From NCBI RefSeq assembly GCF_021018895.1, contig NC_079364.1, forward strand, positions 30,035,701 to 30,099,700: DNA of 64,000 nucleotides. Direction: 5' to 3'. Below the pieces are notes generated by a model. It was not told the origin of the DNA, did not search any database, and worked only from the letters and a program-made list of their open reading frames with translations. This DNA comes from Seriola aureovittata. Taxonomy: Eukaryota > Chordata > Actinopteri > Carangiformes > Carangidae. Below, piece by piece: positions 11,465 to 24,389 of this stretch. Both the position numbers and the translations under genes were made by a program. The stretch's first letter is position 1, and each line of letters opens with the position of its first letter.

Positions 11465-11734
11465 TTATTTTATACTGCGAGGGCCTGTTGCTAATTAATG
11501 TTTCTTGGTCGGTTTCTGTCGGAGCTGAGTAATGTTTTTGATCTTTATGCCTGATAACTGCATACCTAATGAGATTTCAAAGCTGGTGGAGATGGGAGTT
11601 GCTGCTCCCTGCAATTATTGACAGATGCCTTTTCTCCGCCACTGGCTGCCGCACCATAAATCCTTCCTCAGTAATGAGCTTGAGAAGTGCCACCCTGCCA
11701 GGGAGCTAATGAAACCGAGCAAGGGGGGCCGCCT
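11465..11734. promoter_or_regulatory. Candidate conserved noncoding element D
   Basis: A 270-bp repeat-poor block with GCTAATTAATG at about 11490-11500, GCAATTATTGACAGATG (homeodomain site next to TALE-type TGACAG) at about 11612-11628, CACCATAAATCC at about 11652-11663 and GGAGCTAATGAAACC at 11702-11716. It ends at a GT tract (11735-11764). Density of homeodomain/TALE sites and the absence of ORFs favour an enhancer. Confidence 0.42.
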
Positions 11735-12233
11735 GCGTGTGTGTGTGTGTGTGTGTGTGTGTGCATGCGTGCAAAAGAGTGCATCACACTCCTCTGACAC
11801 ATTTTTTTCTCTTTAAATGCACTCTGCAGATGTCAGCCACCTCGCCTGCTAACGACAAAGAGAGAAAAGAGGCAGGAGAAAGATAGTCGGCGAGGAAGAT
11901 TGGAAAAAAGAAAAAAGAAAAAGAAATACAAAGCAGAAGCCTCTCTCTGTTTCTCCACTTTATGAGAAGTTTCAGGGTGGTGCTAAGGGGGGGGGGGGCT
12001 CAGGTTACAGCCCCATGTTAAGGCTATTTGTCTAGGTTTGGCTGTTTTATTTGAAATACTAGTATCTCTGTTGCCAAACGGGACTGTGATTGATATCGTC
12101 GCGCCCCCCTCTCGTCGCTCGCCTGCCCACAACCAGCAGTTGATTCTCTCTCTCCTTTTTCTTCTTCTTTTTCTTTTTTCCTCGATGAACTCTTCCTCTC
12201 TATAACTCAGCCAGGGAAAGCAAAAGGAGCTTG

Positions 12234-12264
<31 letters not shown>

Positions 12265-12666
12265 AGGCATGTGAAGAAAGAGAGAGCAGGAGGGGAAAAA
12301 GGAGAAGCTGAGAAGGAAAAAGAGGGGCTACCTTTTCCTTGCCCCAAACACGTTCACCCAGACTGAATCTCTGCTGCAGGTTTGAGCGCGTTGTATTTGC
12401 GTGCACGCATTAAAACATGTGCATTTGTGTGGCGTGTTTAAAGCGTATGCGCCGATGAGTGCGTGCGTTTGGAGGCTTCCAGAAAACCAGAGGAGGAGAG
12501 CAGCGAGTAGACGAGCACCGTCTCGCTGCCAAACAGTCGATTTCCCCCTCTCATTGTCCCCACCATACATCACAGACCCACCCTTCTCTCCTGACACAAT
12601 GACGTGTGTCATTTATCAAACGGGGCTTTGCCAGGGCCTCACATGTGTGTGTGGGAAAGCATAGAG

Positions 12667-12712
12667 GTGTGTGTGTGTGTGTGTGTTTGTGTGTGTTTGT
12701 GTGTGTGTGTAT
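12667..12712. repeat. (GT)n microsatellite with GTTT interruptions
   Basis: GT tract broken twice by an extra T. Confidence 0.9.
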
Positions 12713-14026
12713 ATGAGCACATATGTGTGTTTCAGTGTTTAGGGGGAGTCCTTCCTTCTGCCTCTGAGGTCCTCCTGGGGAAGGAGGGAGGGAGTGAGGG
12801 ATGAAGAGAGAGAAAAACAGAAAGAGGGGGATCAGTGGTGCTGAATGAGTGAGTGAGTGTGTGTGTGAGAAGTTGGGGGAGTGGAGGCGGAAATCGGCCG
12901 GACTAGTTCCACTAATGTTTTGGCTCGGCTACTCTCCAACCACCCCACACCCCCCACCTCCCCGTGCATGATCAGGAGGGAAAACTGCGTGTGGATGTGA
13001 TGTTGATAAAGCAACTTTAAATAGTATTTTACACACAATTACTCACATATCACATGATAGATAAGTATAGATTGTGAATCATACCTCCATTAATCTCCCT
13101 GCTGCATATGCAGACATGCATATGTGTTTGTGTGTCATTAACAACCTGTGTTTGTCTCTCTCCCGTGTTCATGTGTTAAGGGGGTTTCTCGCAGGCTTGT
13201 ATCAGTCACAATGTCTTATCTAATGTGTACACGCACACACACACAGACACACACACACACAACACACGTATACGTACAGAACCACTCACAAGGCTCTCCC
13301 AGGGGTTTGGGCAGTGCAGTCTCTCACTTCACTTTTCCCTGATTCAAAGGGAGGCTCTATAGAAGATGGATGCTCCTTAAAAAAAGAGCCTGTTGATGGA
13401 TATGAATCTGGCCCTGCCATTCATCACTGCTATATTATTTAGACTGGATCACTACAGAGCTGTAACCTGAGCTACAGTTACGCGTGCATGTGTGTGTGTG
13501 TGTGTGTGTGTCTGAGAGGAAGGACATGGCAGGTGAAGGAGAGGAATGGGGGAGGGAGGAAGAGGGGACAGTCGGGGTCTCAACAAAGGAAGGGGAAGAA
13601 GAAGAACAGGGAGGAAGGAGGAGGAGGAGGAGAAGAAGAAGTGAGCAAAACTGTGCAAGCGATTACAAAAAAACGACACAAGAGAGAGAGATTAAAGGTG
13701 TAAACACTAACCAGGGTGGTGGAATGTCAAAGGCTGGAGTTGATGATGGATGTTAACACACAACTCTCTTCTGTCTGTCCTCTCACAAGGCAACGTAGGT
13801 TCATACGCACAATTAAACTCTGATTACTTAAAGGAATCAGATTCAGGAAGCTTTTACATAACTTCTATTATAAAGTATGTTCATGATGAGAAACAGTATT
13901 AACAACAACAATATTGCACATTAAAGTTGTAGTAGTTGTAGAAGTTGACTCAGCTCCCCCATACATGATGCATGGAGTAAAAAATGATGCTATCTCTGGT
14001 TCTGTTCTTTTTTTTTTTTTCTAACT

Positions 14027-14198
14027 GTCGGCCGTGGCTCAGGTGGTAGAGCAGGTCATCAGAAGGTCGGGGGTTTGATCTCACGCTCCTCCAGTACGCC
14101 CGTCGAAGTGTCTTTGGGCAAGTGTGTGTAAAGCGCTTTGAGTGCGGGTTACAACTAGAAGAAGAGCTTGATAAATGCAGTTTATTTACCATTTATAG
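14027..14198 (+). mobile_element. tRNA-derived SINE copy
   Basis: A tRNA-like head carries an A box (TGGCTCAGGTGGTAGAG, 14035-14051) and a B box-like GGTTTGATCTC (about 14072-14082). It is followed by TCGAAGTGTCTTTGGGCAAG, AAGCGCTTTGAGTG and a terminal TTTACCATTTA. This order matches a widespread percomorph SINE. The body is internally shortened, with the usual 'ACTGAACCCCAAATTGC' segment missing, but a 3' fragment at 16582 retains that segment. The head is not a functional tRNA because the arms do not pair correctly and the body continues as SINE. Confidence 0.8.
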
Positions 14199-15616
14199 GA
14201 GTGCAATGCTGAATTGGTGCGGTACTCTTTTAAAACAAGTGGGCACCATGTTCTAAAATGGTTCCCGTTCATTCCGATGGAAGTTGCTCTTTTGGAGTTT
14301 TTCAGCCTTCCTCTGTAAACAGGCCTCCCCGGGCTGAGCTGGCTGACGTCTCGCCAGCTTCACACACACACGAATGGCTTGAGTTTGAATGAGTTTAGTT
14401 TAATGATGCAGCTTTTTTGAGACTTCTTTTTAAGTTGTCGTCGGGCCAAATGAATCAAATTCTGATATACCGGTGTCTTTTGTCATGACTGTAAACTGGA
14501 ACACAGTTTATTTGGTCCCAAAAAGTGTCACAGCAGCAGAAGCAGTTCAGACTGCGTCAAACTCACCTCACACCCTCGCAGCCCAGTGCTGCTCCTGGTG
14601 GCTTTCATGCATTCCTTTAATTATTAGGTCTAAAGGAGGCAATGAATGAACTCGTCTAAAAACAAGTTTTGGTGAGTTTTAGGTTTAACATAAATACGAA
14701 CGTCCTCATGAACGAACATGAAGGCCTCACTGCTCACACACCACTGGAGATATTAGATCCCGCTCTTCTGACCAGAGCTGGAGCCTAGTTTATGCAGATA
14801 CTCCTGCTCAGCCCTTCATGTGCATGTAGTAAATAACTCAAGCTTCTGCAGTCTGTAGAAAAGATGGGAATATCCCCCAAGTTTTATGGAGTGGAAGGAA
14901 TATCTGGAAGAAAATGACCTGTCACTTTACATATAACATATTTAAATATTCAAATAAATTAAGTTCAAACAAATGTAAAGTTCATAATGTAAAACACCAT
15001 TTGTGTTATTCTGATGACGCTGCGGCAGGTGGTGCTTGCAGTACAAAGTTGCAGTACAAAAGTCATAACTAACACCAACTGTGTATGTTGCTTTCATGTT
15101 TAGGTTTTACAGTGCAATACATACAGTCACAGTTTGGCCACCGTCACAGATACAGTGTCACCAGCTTGAACAGATCAGGCTGCAGTGAAGTGTAACGTTT
15201 ATTTATTTATCGATTTTATTTATATTTTATTTTTTATGCCACAATCTGGATTATATATGCCATTTGATATGGAACTGATCTAATGGACTGACATCGTATT
15301 TCTATAATCACAATTTTAATTTTGTCTTTTCGGCCTCCCACTCATTACTGAGAGAATTGAAAACCTTATTGATTATCGGATGTGTCTTCTGAGCGGGTCT
15401 TGCTGGGATAAATCCATAAAACAATAAGATATGTAAAATTAAAGACAGGAAGTGAAAGAGGAGCGAACAACAACAATTCTCCAAACTCCTTCCACGTGTG
15501 TGTAACCATTTTAAATAACATGGCATGTTCACCCCCCCCCACTTCCTTTCCTTTCCCTCGTTCCCTCTCCTCCATCTCTCTCACTCTTCCCTGGTTTCTG
15601 TTGCACCAAGGCAGAT

Positions 15617-15812
15617 GTGGTGATTTATTGTGGCCATCCATCTCTCGTACTCATCCATCACCGGCCGGTTGCTAGGCGATCATGGCAGCAGCTGTTTGCT
15701 TTTGAGTTCGACAGAGGGGCCGTCAGTCAGCGGCGGCAGGTGAAAAGCATTACGAACGCGCCGTTGTCACGCCGAATAATTAATCAAAGGAGAGAAAGAT
15801 AATTAAAAAGAT
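15617..15812. promoter_or_regulatory. Candidate conserved noncoding element E (X-box and LEF/TCF-like sites)
   Basis: CGGTTGCTAGGCGATCATGG at 15664-15683 resembles an RFX X-box. AATAATTAATCAAAGG at 15775-15790 combines a homeodomain core with a LEF/TCF-type ATCAAAG, and AGATAATTAAAAAGATA follows. CpGs (ACGAACGCGCCG, CACGCCGAA) are retained, unusual for old noncoding DNA. The 19-G run at 15865-15883 lies just outside. Function is inferred. Confidence 0.42.
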
Positions 15813-15864
15813 ATGACCCTCGCTGGTTCTTGGTCCTGGGTTTGCCCAGGAAGAGAGAAGGGGA

Positions 15865-15883
15865 GGGGGGGGGGGGGGGGGGG
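15865..15883. repeat. Poly-G run (19 G)
   Basis: An uninterrupted G run. With the C23 run at 16347-16369 and the G17 run at 31544-31560 it is one of several G-quadruplex-prone tracts in the intron. Confidence 0.95.
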
Positions 15884-16346
15884 TAAAATAGAAAAGGTGA
15901 CTGCTATTTTTTTTTTTGCAGTAACTTTGGACCTCAAACATTCAGAGGTACAGCACATGGAGGAGTGCGATGAGTGAGTGCTAATAAAACAAGCTCTCCT
16001 GTTAGTCACTGGCTCTGCTCTAATTAATTAGGAGGAGATCTGCTGGAAAAAAGGAGTGAAAGGATTTTTTTTTTTTTTTTTTTTAAAAGGCAGAAAGAGC
16101 TTCTTCAAACTAGTGTGGATTCATCTGACACCTCCAGTCACACTTACGCAGCTATATGCTGAGACCAGACTGAGTGATAACCACCTGCTCTGTCACTGTT
16201 TCAAACATGACTTATTTTTGGCATATTGAGGGTTTTTTTTTGGAAAGTTTTACCATAAGGAGAAGAAAAGATGAGTATGACGTGACAGGAGTGTGATGTC
16301 TGATTAAGCCAGATAAAACCACTAAGGTTACAGTATGCTTGAAATG

Positions 16347-16369
16347 CCCCCCCCCCCCCCCCCCCCCCC
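16347..16369. repeat. Poly-C run (23 C)
   Basis: An uninterrupted C run on the + strand. The minus strand could form G-quadruplex. It is prone to sequencing and assembly length error. Confidence 0.95.
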
Positions 16370-16581
16370 TTCCCCTGACACCTTTTTGATGATTTGACAA
16401 AGTGGCAAATGTCTTTGAGGAGAGACTGTCCGAAAGCGTGCGCCCTCCTTCCTCATTTAAAAAATCACGTCTCCCAGTGCACATATCATAGAACATTGTA
16501 CCTGTTGGTTTCCTCCTTTCTGCTCTTCTCTGATGTCATGTTTTCAACTTTTGTAGCTGTAATCGCTTCTGTCTAAAAATC

Positions 16582-16623
16582 ATGGCAAGATACTGAACCC
16601 CAAATTGCCCCCGATGTATAATC

Positions 16624-16658
<35 letters not shown>

Positions 16659-16755
16659 TAGAAAAGCGCTATATGTGCATGAAAAAGCACTGTGTGAATG
16701 TGGCTTCCATTCAAAAGCGCTTCAAGTGGTCGATAAGTAAAATCCGTTTACCATA
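16582..16755 (+). mobile_element. 5'-truncated SINE copy with internal (GT)n
   Basis: Starts at GGCAAGATACTGAACCCC, continues CAAATTGCCCCCGATG, then a GT tract (16623-16657) and AAAAGCGCT, and ends GTTTACCATAT. It is the 3' part of the same SINE family as 14027-14198 in the same orientation, lacking the tRNA head. The GT tract has expanded inside the element. Confidence 0.75.
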
Positions 16756-17373
16756 TAACTGGTTGGCATCTTGGAGCAGTAGCTCCACAACTTGACTGGC
16801 CTGAGTCTGTCAAGCTGGTGATGTTAGCTTGTATCTTTTTTTGAAAAAACAAAATTTAGTCCTATAAAAGCTTTACATTACATAAAAAAGATTATATAAT
16901 AAGGATGGATTTTTAGTAGTTTCTGAAACTCTAAAGATAAGTTTGAATTCTCGCATGGAGAAAACCCAGAAATTCTTTTCTATTAGTACCAAAACTTTCA
17001 CAATAAACTTCAGAAAATCAGAAGTATGCTGTAGTGTATTTTCTTAATAACACACATGAACATTTTTGTGTAAATATGTAGATAAAGTTAGTTAGGAAAT
17101 GTGCTCAAGAAAAATTCATTTTAACTGTATTCCTCCATTACTGTGTAAGGACATAGGTCGTATCCTTCAGGCGTGAGTTTCACTTAAAAGCATCATTAGT
17201 ATAGAACATGATATTTGTTTATTCATGAGTAACACTGTGGTCAAAACATAAGTGATTTTTTTAGTTAGCTTTTAGAGATATAGCATTAACCTGAAAACCT
17301 TATTTCCAAAAGAGACTCATTTCAGTAGAAATGAAAGAAGGCACATTTTTATCATCAATCAAAGTGTGTTTCT

Positions 17374-17374
<1 letters not shown>

Positions 17375-17404
<30 letters not shown>
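17375..17404. repeat. (GT)n microsatellite
   Basis: About 15 GT repeats. Another (GT)14 lies at 19133-19160. Confidence 0.92.
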
Positions 17405-17405
<1 letters not shown>

Positions 17406-18303
17406 CATGTGTACACTTTGCTTGCACGCTCATCTCAGCCTTCATATGTGCATTTACATCAGTGGTGAAGTATTAGACAGGATCTCTAGCCTTCTCCTCT
17501 GTGTCACATCTTTGATCTCCCCAAGCCGGGTCCCCGTGTGTTTTGACATCCCTCATTTTCTCACCACCATTTATTATCTGGAGTTTATACAGAGCTAGCA
17601 CACCGATGGAACCAAATGTTCTGTACACACAACCAGCCAGACTTTGAGACATAACAACAGCATGGGAGAGAAATACACAGACGGAGAGAAACAGACAGAG
17701 AGACAAACAGGAAGACACAAAGAGATTATCTTGTATTTCACATATCCAGCTCATTTTAGGATGGGTCTGGAAGGGTCTCACTGCACTGAAGATCATTTAT
17801 ATTTCATGTAAGATTTTTTTTTCAGAATTAGCTACAAGACCTTAATTGAAAAAAGATGTTGTCTTAGATCAGGTACCTCGAGTACACCTCCAAGAGATCA
17901 GTTTAAAATCACACAGTCTCTGACATCACTGTGTGAAATATCTCTAGAATATATAATGATCTATGAAAACATCTTATAGTTTAGACTTTTAGAATTATAC
18001 AGAAGAAAATGAAAGGTACGCTTCACCCAGAAATGATAATCTTCATATCAGATACTAACCATGTTTTACTTTGAATGGCAGATAAAAGGTGTGTATTATG
18101 ATGCATAGTTACGGGACATAGTTAGCGACCGTAGTAATTATGACGTCATTAGGGGAGTAAGTCAGGTGACTTGGTAGATACATTAGAAGGAGGGTGGGGT
18201 GGGAAGAACCTTAAGGAAGCACTCGTTTTAACAATGAACCAAATCAAACCGTGACCGTACCACAACCTTAACTGCTGTTGTTATTGCTACCACAAAGGTC
18301 TCC

Positions 18304-18505
18304 TGCTAGTACGCTCCTACCAGTTTGTTACCATGACGACGAAGGTTCGGCATGTCTGCTGCTGGTATGCTCCTACAGGTCGTATTAGTGATACCATGAC
18401 GATGAAGGTTCAACATTTTTGGTGCTAGTATGCTCCTACAGGTTGTATTATTGTTACCATGACGACAAAGATTCGGCGTGCCTGCTGCTGGTACTCCCAT
18501 GGGTC
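18304..18505. repeat. Minisatellite, about 3.3 units of 57-63 bp
   Basis: Units begin GCTAGTACGCTCCTAC (18304), GCTGGTATGCTCCTAC (18361), GCTAGTATGCTCCTAC (18424) and a partial GCTGGTACTCCC (18487), giving periods of 57, 63 and 63. Each unit contains TACCATGACGA followed by an AAGGTTC or AAGATTC variant. The minus strand is open through the units (repeating CRSI/HG peptide) because the period is a multiple of three. No family is recognised and I treat the ORF as incidental. It is not a CRISPR array, since there are no unique spacers. Confidence 0.8.
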
Positions 18506-19131
18506 ATATACAAAGGGTAGGGACAATCGACTTATATGGTGGTGTCGGTTGGAGGACTCACTGGTATTAGAGGTTGTTTATAGCTTTAATGTTGCTAGGC
18601 TAGCTAGTTTCTATCTGTCAGTTTGTTAGCATCAAAAGCGCCCAGCAGGTGCAGTTTAATTTACAGGGTTGTTCTTCTGATTAAAGTTACCTGTTGCTTT
18701 AGAATGAAAGAAATAAATCCCTAAAGAATGAAAAGCAGAAAGTTTCTCGTGATATTTTTAGTGTAGCAGTGGGCCAGGGACAGAATCATCTGTTGAGTGG
18801 CCAAGAATCAAGCTGACAGAGAACATCTGTGGTCCGAGAAAAGAAAACTTACACAAACTTAACAGGGTAGTTAAGAATAAAAAAAAAAAACAACAAAGAA
18901 AAGAATATTATCAGAGCTGTAATTGAGCTGAAAGTTTTGGAAACTACCACACAGTCATCATTCTCTTTAAGACGGTAAAATGGAATATGAAAGACCAGTC
19001 AGCTTTCATCTTCACTGTGTCTTATTTACTGCTAAATAACTCCATTTATTTTTGATTTTTCTTTTTTTTCTGGGTTATTTTGTTATTATTGATTTCCAAT
19101 GCTGTACAAGTTTGAGAAGACTTTTTTAAAA

Positions 19132-19163
<32 letters not shown>

Positions 19164-19568
19164 TTTTAGCTCTTATCACTCCACACTGAATTCTGTGATG
19201 TACTGGAATGACCACATTGACCTGGGAGTGTGGAATAAATGACTAAACATATATTTAGGTAAAGTGATTAGGCTGCTTTCTGTAACACAAAATGCAGTTC
19301 TAACATAGTTTGCAGTGCAGATGAAGACAGATAGTTAGACTAAACAGATTGACAGATACTTACCCAGGTAGTTAGGAATGTATGTAGCTATAGCTATGTG
19401 TAGCTATAGAAATACACAGACGGGTGGAGGGAGACGGAGAGAGCAGCAGCAGAGATGGAGGCAGCAGACAGAGCATCAGTCAGCATTTAACATTTTGCTT
19501 TCTACCTTTTCTGGCTCTCTTCCAGGAATGATTTAGCCTGAAGCCTTGCCCCAGGTTATAACCAGTCT

Positions 19569-19570
<2 letters not shown>

Positions 19571-19609
<39 letters not shown>

Positions 19610-19641
19610 TCTCTCACTCACACACACACACACACACAGAA
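19571..19641. repeat. (CT)n followed by (CA)n
   Basis: A CT run of about 18 repeats, then CTCTCACTCA and a CA run. Confidence 0.9.
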
Positions 19642-20950
19642 ATGACACAGAAATGAAAGTCTCTGTTTTGATTGAACTAAATGAAAGAACACGGGCTATT
19701 TAAAGGCACATTGGCATCACAGAATCACGAGCAAATCCACCGTGGGGATGAGCAGAAAGAGAAGGGAGGGGCGTGTAAGTGTGTGTGCCTTTCATTAGCA
19801 CTTATAACCTAGTCAATAGACACTTGATTGGCTAACATGTAGCTATTGATTCATTGACCAGTATAAGCTAGGGTGTTAAACAACCTCACCATACACAGAT
19901 ACACTGCTACTGTATGAGTTAGATCTACATTTACAAGGCCTGAAACAGAATACATTTTCAATGATGTCTTCCATTTAGTCTGAATTTTTAATTCTAACCC
20001 TGAATGAAATTGAATCTGGGTGTGCTAAAACCAAAACGGGAAGGGGGGGGGCTGTATTTCTGAGAAATCTATTAATTGCTGAGCATTCCTGGACTCTAAC
20101 CAGTCATGATTAAAAAAAAAAAAAAAGTCTCAGTATTTTGTGTTAAATAACTCCCTTATGTCATATGGGCTTCATTTCACTTGGCTGTGCTATATGAATG
20201 ATCACCACATGGTTTAAGCCAAAACAACCATTACATATCTCAGTCAAGAATTTTGGAGATTAAGACTGATAGATTCAGTCCACTCTGACCTCCATCGTTG
20301 GAAGATGAAGCTGCGTCAAAAAATTTAATAGAACTAATTTTTGGACTCAAACGCGCTGTGAAATGTTGAAATTGAAATTGAGAAGTATCCAGAGGCTTTG
20401 ACCTACAAGCTTGGTAACTTCAATGAGGATGTAAATAAGTATTAAAATGAATGAGCATTGAATGTGAGATAGTTTTGTTTGCATAAAATCAAAAATGCCC
20501 AGCACTTATTGAAAGATAGAGGCTGCGTCAAACCATGTTTCTTTAAGTTCAGTTTTAAATGAAACATCTAAATCATCAACATCTGTAACATGATATGGGA
20601 AAATACAGTGCAACACTAATCATGTAATTTCTTTGCATCCCTTCAATTTGAGCTCATTCAAAACCCCAAATTGTCTCCTTTTGGTGCTTGTGCATTTTTC
20701 AAAAGTTGCCTGGTCAAATATGTCAGTATCTCTTTAGATTAATGCGACGCAATGTTTTGTTCCCGGTGCCCCGGGGTGATCGGGTACAAATCCAGGTTGT
20801 TTTTTGTTTTTGATGCGATAAAAAAGTTCCTTCACCCCTATAACTGAGCTAAGAGCTCACAAGGGTTTGAAGTAGTTTTCTAAATAAATGTAGGTATGAA
20901 CTGATTTTTATAATCATTTTATCAGCATCGTTGTCTCAGAGTGGCAGTGG

Positions 20951-20951
<1 letters not shown>

Positions 20952-20991
<40 letters not shown>

Positions 20992-21112
20992 CTAGTCTCT
21001 TCCTGTCAAAGAGGAAACAAAGTTAGACATAGTCCTAACAAGACTCAGTGTTTGTGGATTCCATAGACCTTATACAAATGCAGACCAGCACACACACACA
21101 CACACACACACG
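20952..21112. repeat. (GT)n and (CA)n tracts 100 bp apart in opposite orientation
   Basis: GT at about 20952-20984 ending GCGCGC, and CA at about 21090-21112. Confidence 0.88.
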
Positions 21113-21648
21113 ATTACACATGTACAAAAACACATCTTACTGACAGAAGAGTGTCTGCATGTGCGTGTGTACCGTGTGTCTGTGTGTGTGTGTGTGGGAG
21201 TTATGTTGTAAATCACACTAATCAATTGTGGCCTGTGTCAAGGCATGCCAGACAAGGCGAACGGTCTGTTTTACATTGGGGGGGGATGTGTGTGTGTGTG
21301 TGTGTGTGCAGCTGTCACATGATGTCCTGCACACAGCTGTCACAAATCACAGTTATGTGTCTCCTGCACCACAGTTACTGTATCTATCATGTTAGTGTGT
21401 GTGTGTGTGTGTGTGAGATGTACAAAGCTGAAACATGGAGAATCTTCATGATACAGGGCAGCGGTGAAATGGTTTGATGTACGAGGCTGAATTGGTCTTT
21501 TTTTTAAACTTTTTTTTTTTTTTTACGTTTTACGATTCACATCCGATCACAGTCTGTTTATCGTCAGTCAGGGTTGAAAGACTTGCTCAAGGGTTCATTG
21601 GCAGGGATGAGACATTGGCAGTCAAACGTGTATCGTAACCACCATCTT

Positions 21649-21651
<3 letters not shown>

Positions 21652-21704
<53 letters not shown>
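21652..21704. repeat. (CA)n microsatellite
   Basis: About 26 perfect CA repeats. Confidence 0.95.
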
Positions 21705-21707
<3 letters not shown>

Positions 21708-21976
21708 GCATCACACATCAGTTATATCTTTTAGGCTGCAGAAGAAAGGGCTTGAAAATATTCAAATATTATTTTTTTTATATTAATACATTAATATTAT
21801 ATAACATATTAGCAGTTTGCATAATTAAATTGAAATTGAAATGAAATCCTACATCATGCAAAAGAGCTAATTAAAACAAAGTTGTCACATTGACATTTAA
21901 GGTGTGTTGATTGATCATAATGTCATGTTATGCATTGAGTAACATGGAAAACATTAACCCGTATAAGTTGCTGGTA

Positions 21977-22065
21977 GTCGGGGCGCCTCGGTGGCTCACT
22001 TGGTAGAGCGTGTACCATTAGGACTCGGTCCTGCCCATGGGTCTGAATCCGACCCACTGCCCCAG
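21977..22065 (+). mobile_element. tRNA-like head of a second SINE family
   Basis: GGGGCGCCTCGGTGGCTCAC begins a tRNA-like head with A box TGGCTCACTTGGTAGAG (21992-22008) and B box-like GTCTGAATCCGACCC (22041-22055). This is the start of a common percomorph SINE whose body normally continues into a CTTTGCTGCATGTC stretch. Here the element ends about 10 bp after the B box, so it is 3'-truncated. The anticodon region does not form a tRNA stem, so it is not called as a tRNA gene. Confidence 0.72.
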
Positions 22066-22504
22066 CTACACGTTTTCACAGTCTAGCCTATTAGCTTGTT
22101 ATATATTGTTGCTTAATGTCACGATAATTACAACCTACTGTATCGTCAGATACTAATAACTACTAATACTCCTGCTCTGATACCACTACTAGCTAGATGT
22201 TTGGTTAGCTATATAGCCTTTGTATTTCTTACTGGGAACCTCTTAACTGGCATCTTGATGTTCTGTTAATCTGGCGGTGTACTGCAGTGTTTGAAGAAAA
22301 AACTAATTAAAAAAGTGAATTAATGTTTTAGTTGTAACATTTGCCATGGATATTTATCCCTTTATTAATTAAATATTAGTAGATTTGACATATAGAAGCC
22401 AGAATATTGGTTGTGTAGTTAGACAAAGCCTTGTTTGCCTTTTTGTTCTACCTGTAGCCGGGGTCATGTGCCTAGTTGGTTCTTTCATATACTGTGGTGT
22501 TTTT

Positions 22505-22526
22505 ACACACACACACATACACACAC

Positions 22527-22574
<48 letters not shown>

Positions 22575-22704
22575 CCTTTTTGACATTGTATGCATGACAT
22601 TAAAAAGACCTTTCTTCTTTTTTTTTTTAGCTGGTCTTCAGGCCTAATTACATGGCGGTTTCCTTCCTGACATAATTCATTGCTGTCTGTGTATTTACCG
22701 TACT

Positions 22705-22758
<54 letters not shown>
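22505..22758. repeat. Two long (CA)n tracts
   Basis: CA runs at about 22505-22572 and 22709-22758, direct orientation, spacer about 137 bp. Confidence 0.93.
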
Positions 22759-22762
<4 letters not shown>

Positions 22763-23875
22763 TGGCAGACACAAACATCCAACGCTTTGAAACTGAAAAC
22801 CCATCTTTCCCCCTTGACCAACTCACACACTCACACAAACACGGAACCGAATGGCCAAGAGGAAAGGTGTTGATGGCTTGATCCATCATGTGGCATACGC
22901 ACAGTTCGACTAACACACTAACTACATATCAAAGCCAAGGAAAAAAACCTTGTTTTAAAACTACCTACAGCTCTCAGGTTGCATTTTAATTGCATGTTAC
23001 TCCAAAGATGATGAAGGGGGAGAAGTTAAAGAGTAGAAAAATCAGCAAGGCTTTGATGGAGAGTTACATGCAGAAGGTCCCCAAGCTACAGCATCAATAT
23101 TTAATGGAAACGTAGCTTTTTTTTTTCTTGAAACTATGGAACAATGTGAAAAGACAGAAGACTTTGTGGGACTGCTTTTTGTATAAACAGGTCTCAAAAT
23201 TAGAATTGAAAAAGATTTAAACGCCATTGTAGGACAGTATTTTCTTCAATACTTGTGTCTGTGTGTCTCATTTTCATGTGACTGTGGAATGGCTGCAACT
23301 TAATTGTCGCTTATGTTTTTCTCTTTTTCTCTCTCAATTCATGTTGTGTTTATTGGCATGGGACACACCAGTGTTTGCTGCCAAAGCAAAACACAAGAAC
23401 AGACACTGCAACGAGAATAAATAGGCACTAAAGTTACATGCGATATATTTGGAAAATAATTGCGAGGGTGTTAATGACAGTAAAATGAGTCAATTCAATG
23501 ACTGCTGTAAGTGAAGTGATGAATGATGAAGTTGAGTATGAGTATTTGGAGACCTTGTGTTTTCTCCGTGTCCATGGCATCCTCTCTGTCTCTGCTGTCA
23601 TCACACAGTTTAACACATATTGACCGGTTTTATTTTGAAATCCTGGAAAATACGTCCTTGTAATTTTTGGGTGATGCATGCCGTGCAGAAAGTTCTTCTT
23701 ATGACAGAGCGAGCAGAGGATGTTGACTGTGTTCATTGTAGCTACGCCTCATTGGCCAGGAAATCTGTCATTTTCTATTTGTCTGTACATACAGAGAAAT
23801 AGTAAGATTATGCCTTTCATACATGTGCAGACATTATTAATTATCATATTATACTACATAGACCAAATTAACTCC

Positions 23876-24389
23876 TTAAAGGTCCCATATAGTATAAAGG
23901 TGGATGTCCCTGTGCTTTGATTATAAAGCAAATACTGTGAAAGTATCGAAGCCCTCAGTCCACAGAGAAATGCACACAGGCTGTATTTAGAAACTGAGCT
24001 TTAAAACCAGCTGTCAGTTCTGTAACTTTGTGATGTCACAACAAAGCCACCACCGCTTTCAGCCCTGTCACAAGCCCGGCCTACCCACGTCCACCATCCA
24101 ACCTTGCAGCATTTGGTTTCGTTGAGTGTTTACCTGAAATCTGCTCTATTTTTATTATTATTTTTATCACTCAGAAAACAGTGAGCCAATCAAAAGAGAC
24201 GCTCAGAGCCACCTATCTTCTGAATTGCTCACCAACCTTGTTACTAGAGCTCCAGAAAGAAGCCTGAGAGAGGAGATATAAAACTATATTGAGATGGTTT
24301 TTGGTTCTTAAAACCACAAATATACCTTCTTATGGATTTCCAACATTTACATAAAACACAGGGAAAAGTGGAACATATGGGACCTTTAA
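23876..24389. mobile_element. TTAA-flanked MITE (piggyBac-like), about 506 bp
   Basis: TTAA (23876-23879) is followed by AGGTCCCATAT (23880-23890). The other end is ATATGGGACCT (24375-24385) followed by TTAA (24386-24389). The 11-bp ends are perfect inverted repeats. TTAA target duplication is the hallmark of piggyBac-superfamily elements. There is no transposase ORF, so the element is nonautonomous. It includes CTTTGTGATGTCACAAC, itself a near-palindrome. The ends resemble a repeat common in fish genomes; superfamily assignment is inferred from the TTAA. Confidence 0.78.

Noticed and set aside
18304..18505. CRISPR-like array
   Set aside because: The repeats abut with no unique spacers, the period is about 63 bp, and the genome is vertebrate. 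It is a minisatellite.
21977..22065. Possible tRNA gene (A and B boxes present)
   Set aside because: Stems do not pair as a tRNA and the sequence matches the head of a dispersed fish SINE. The 14027-14198 head was rejected for the same reason.
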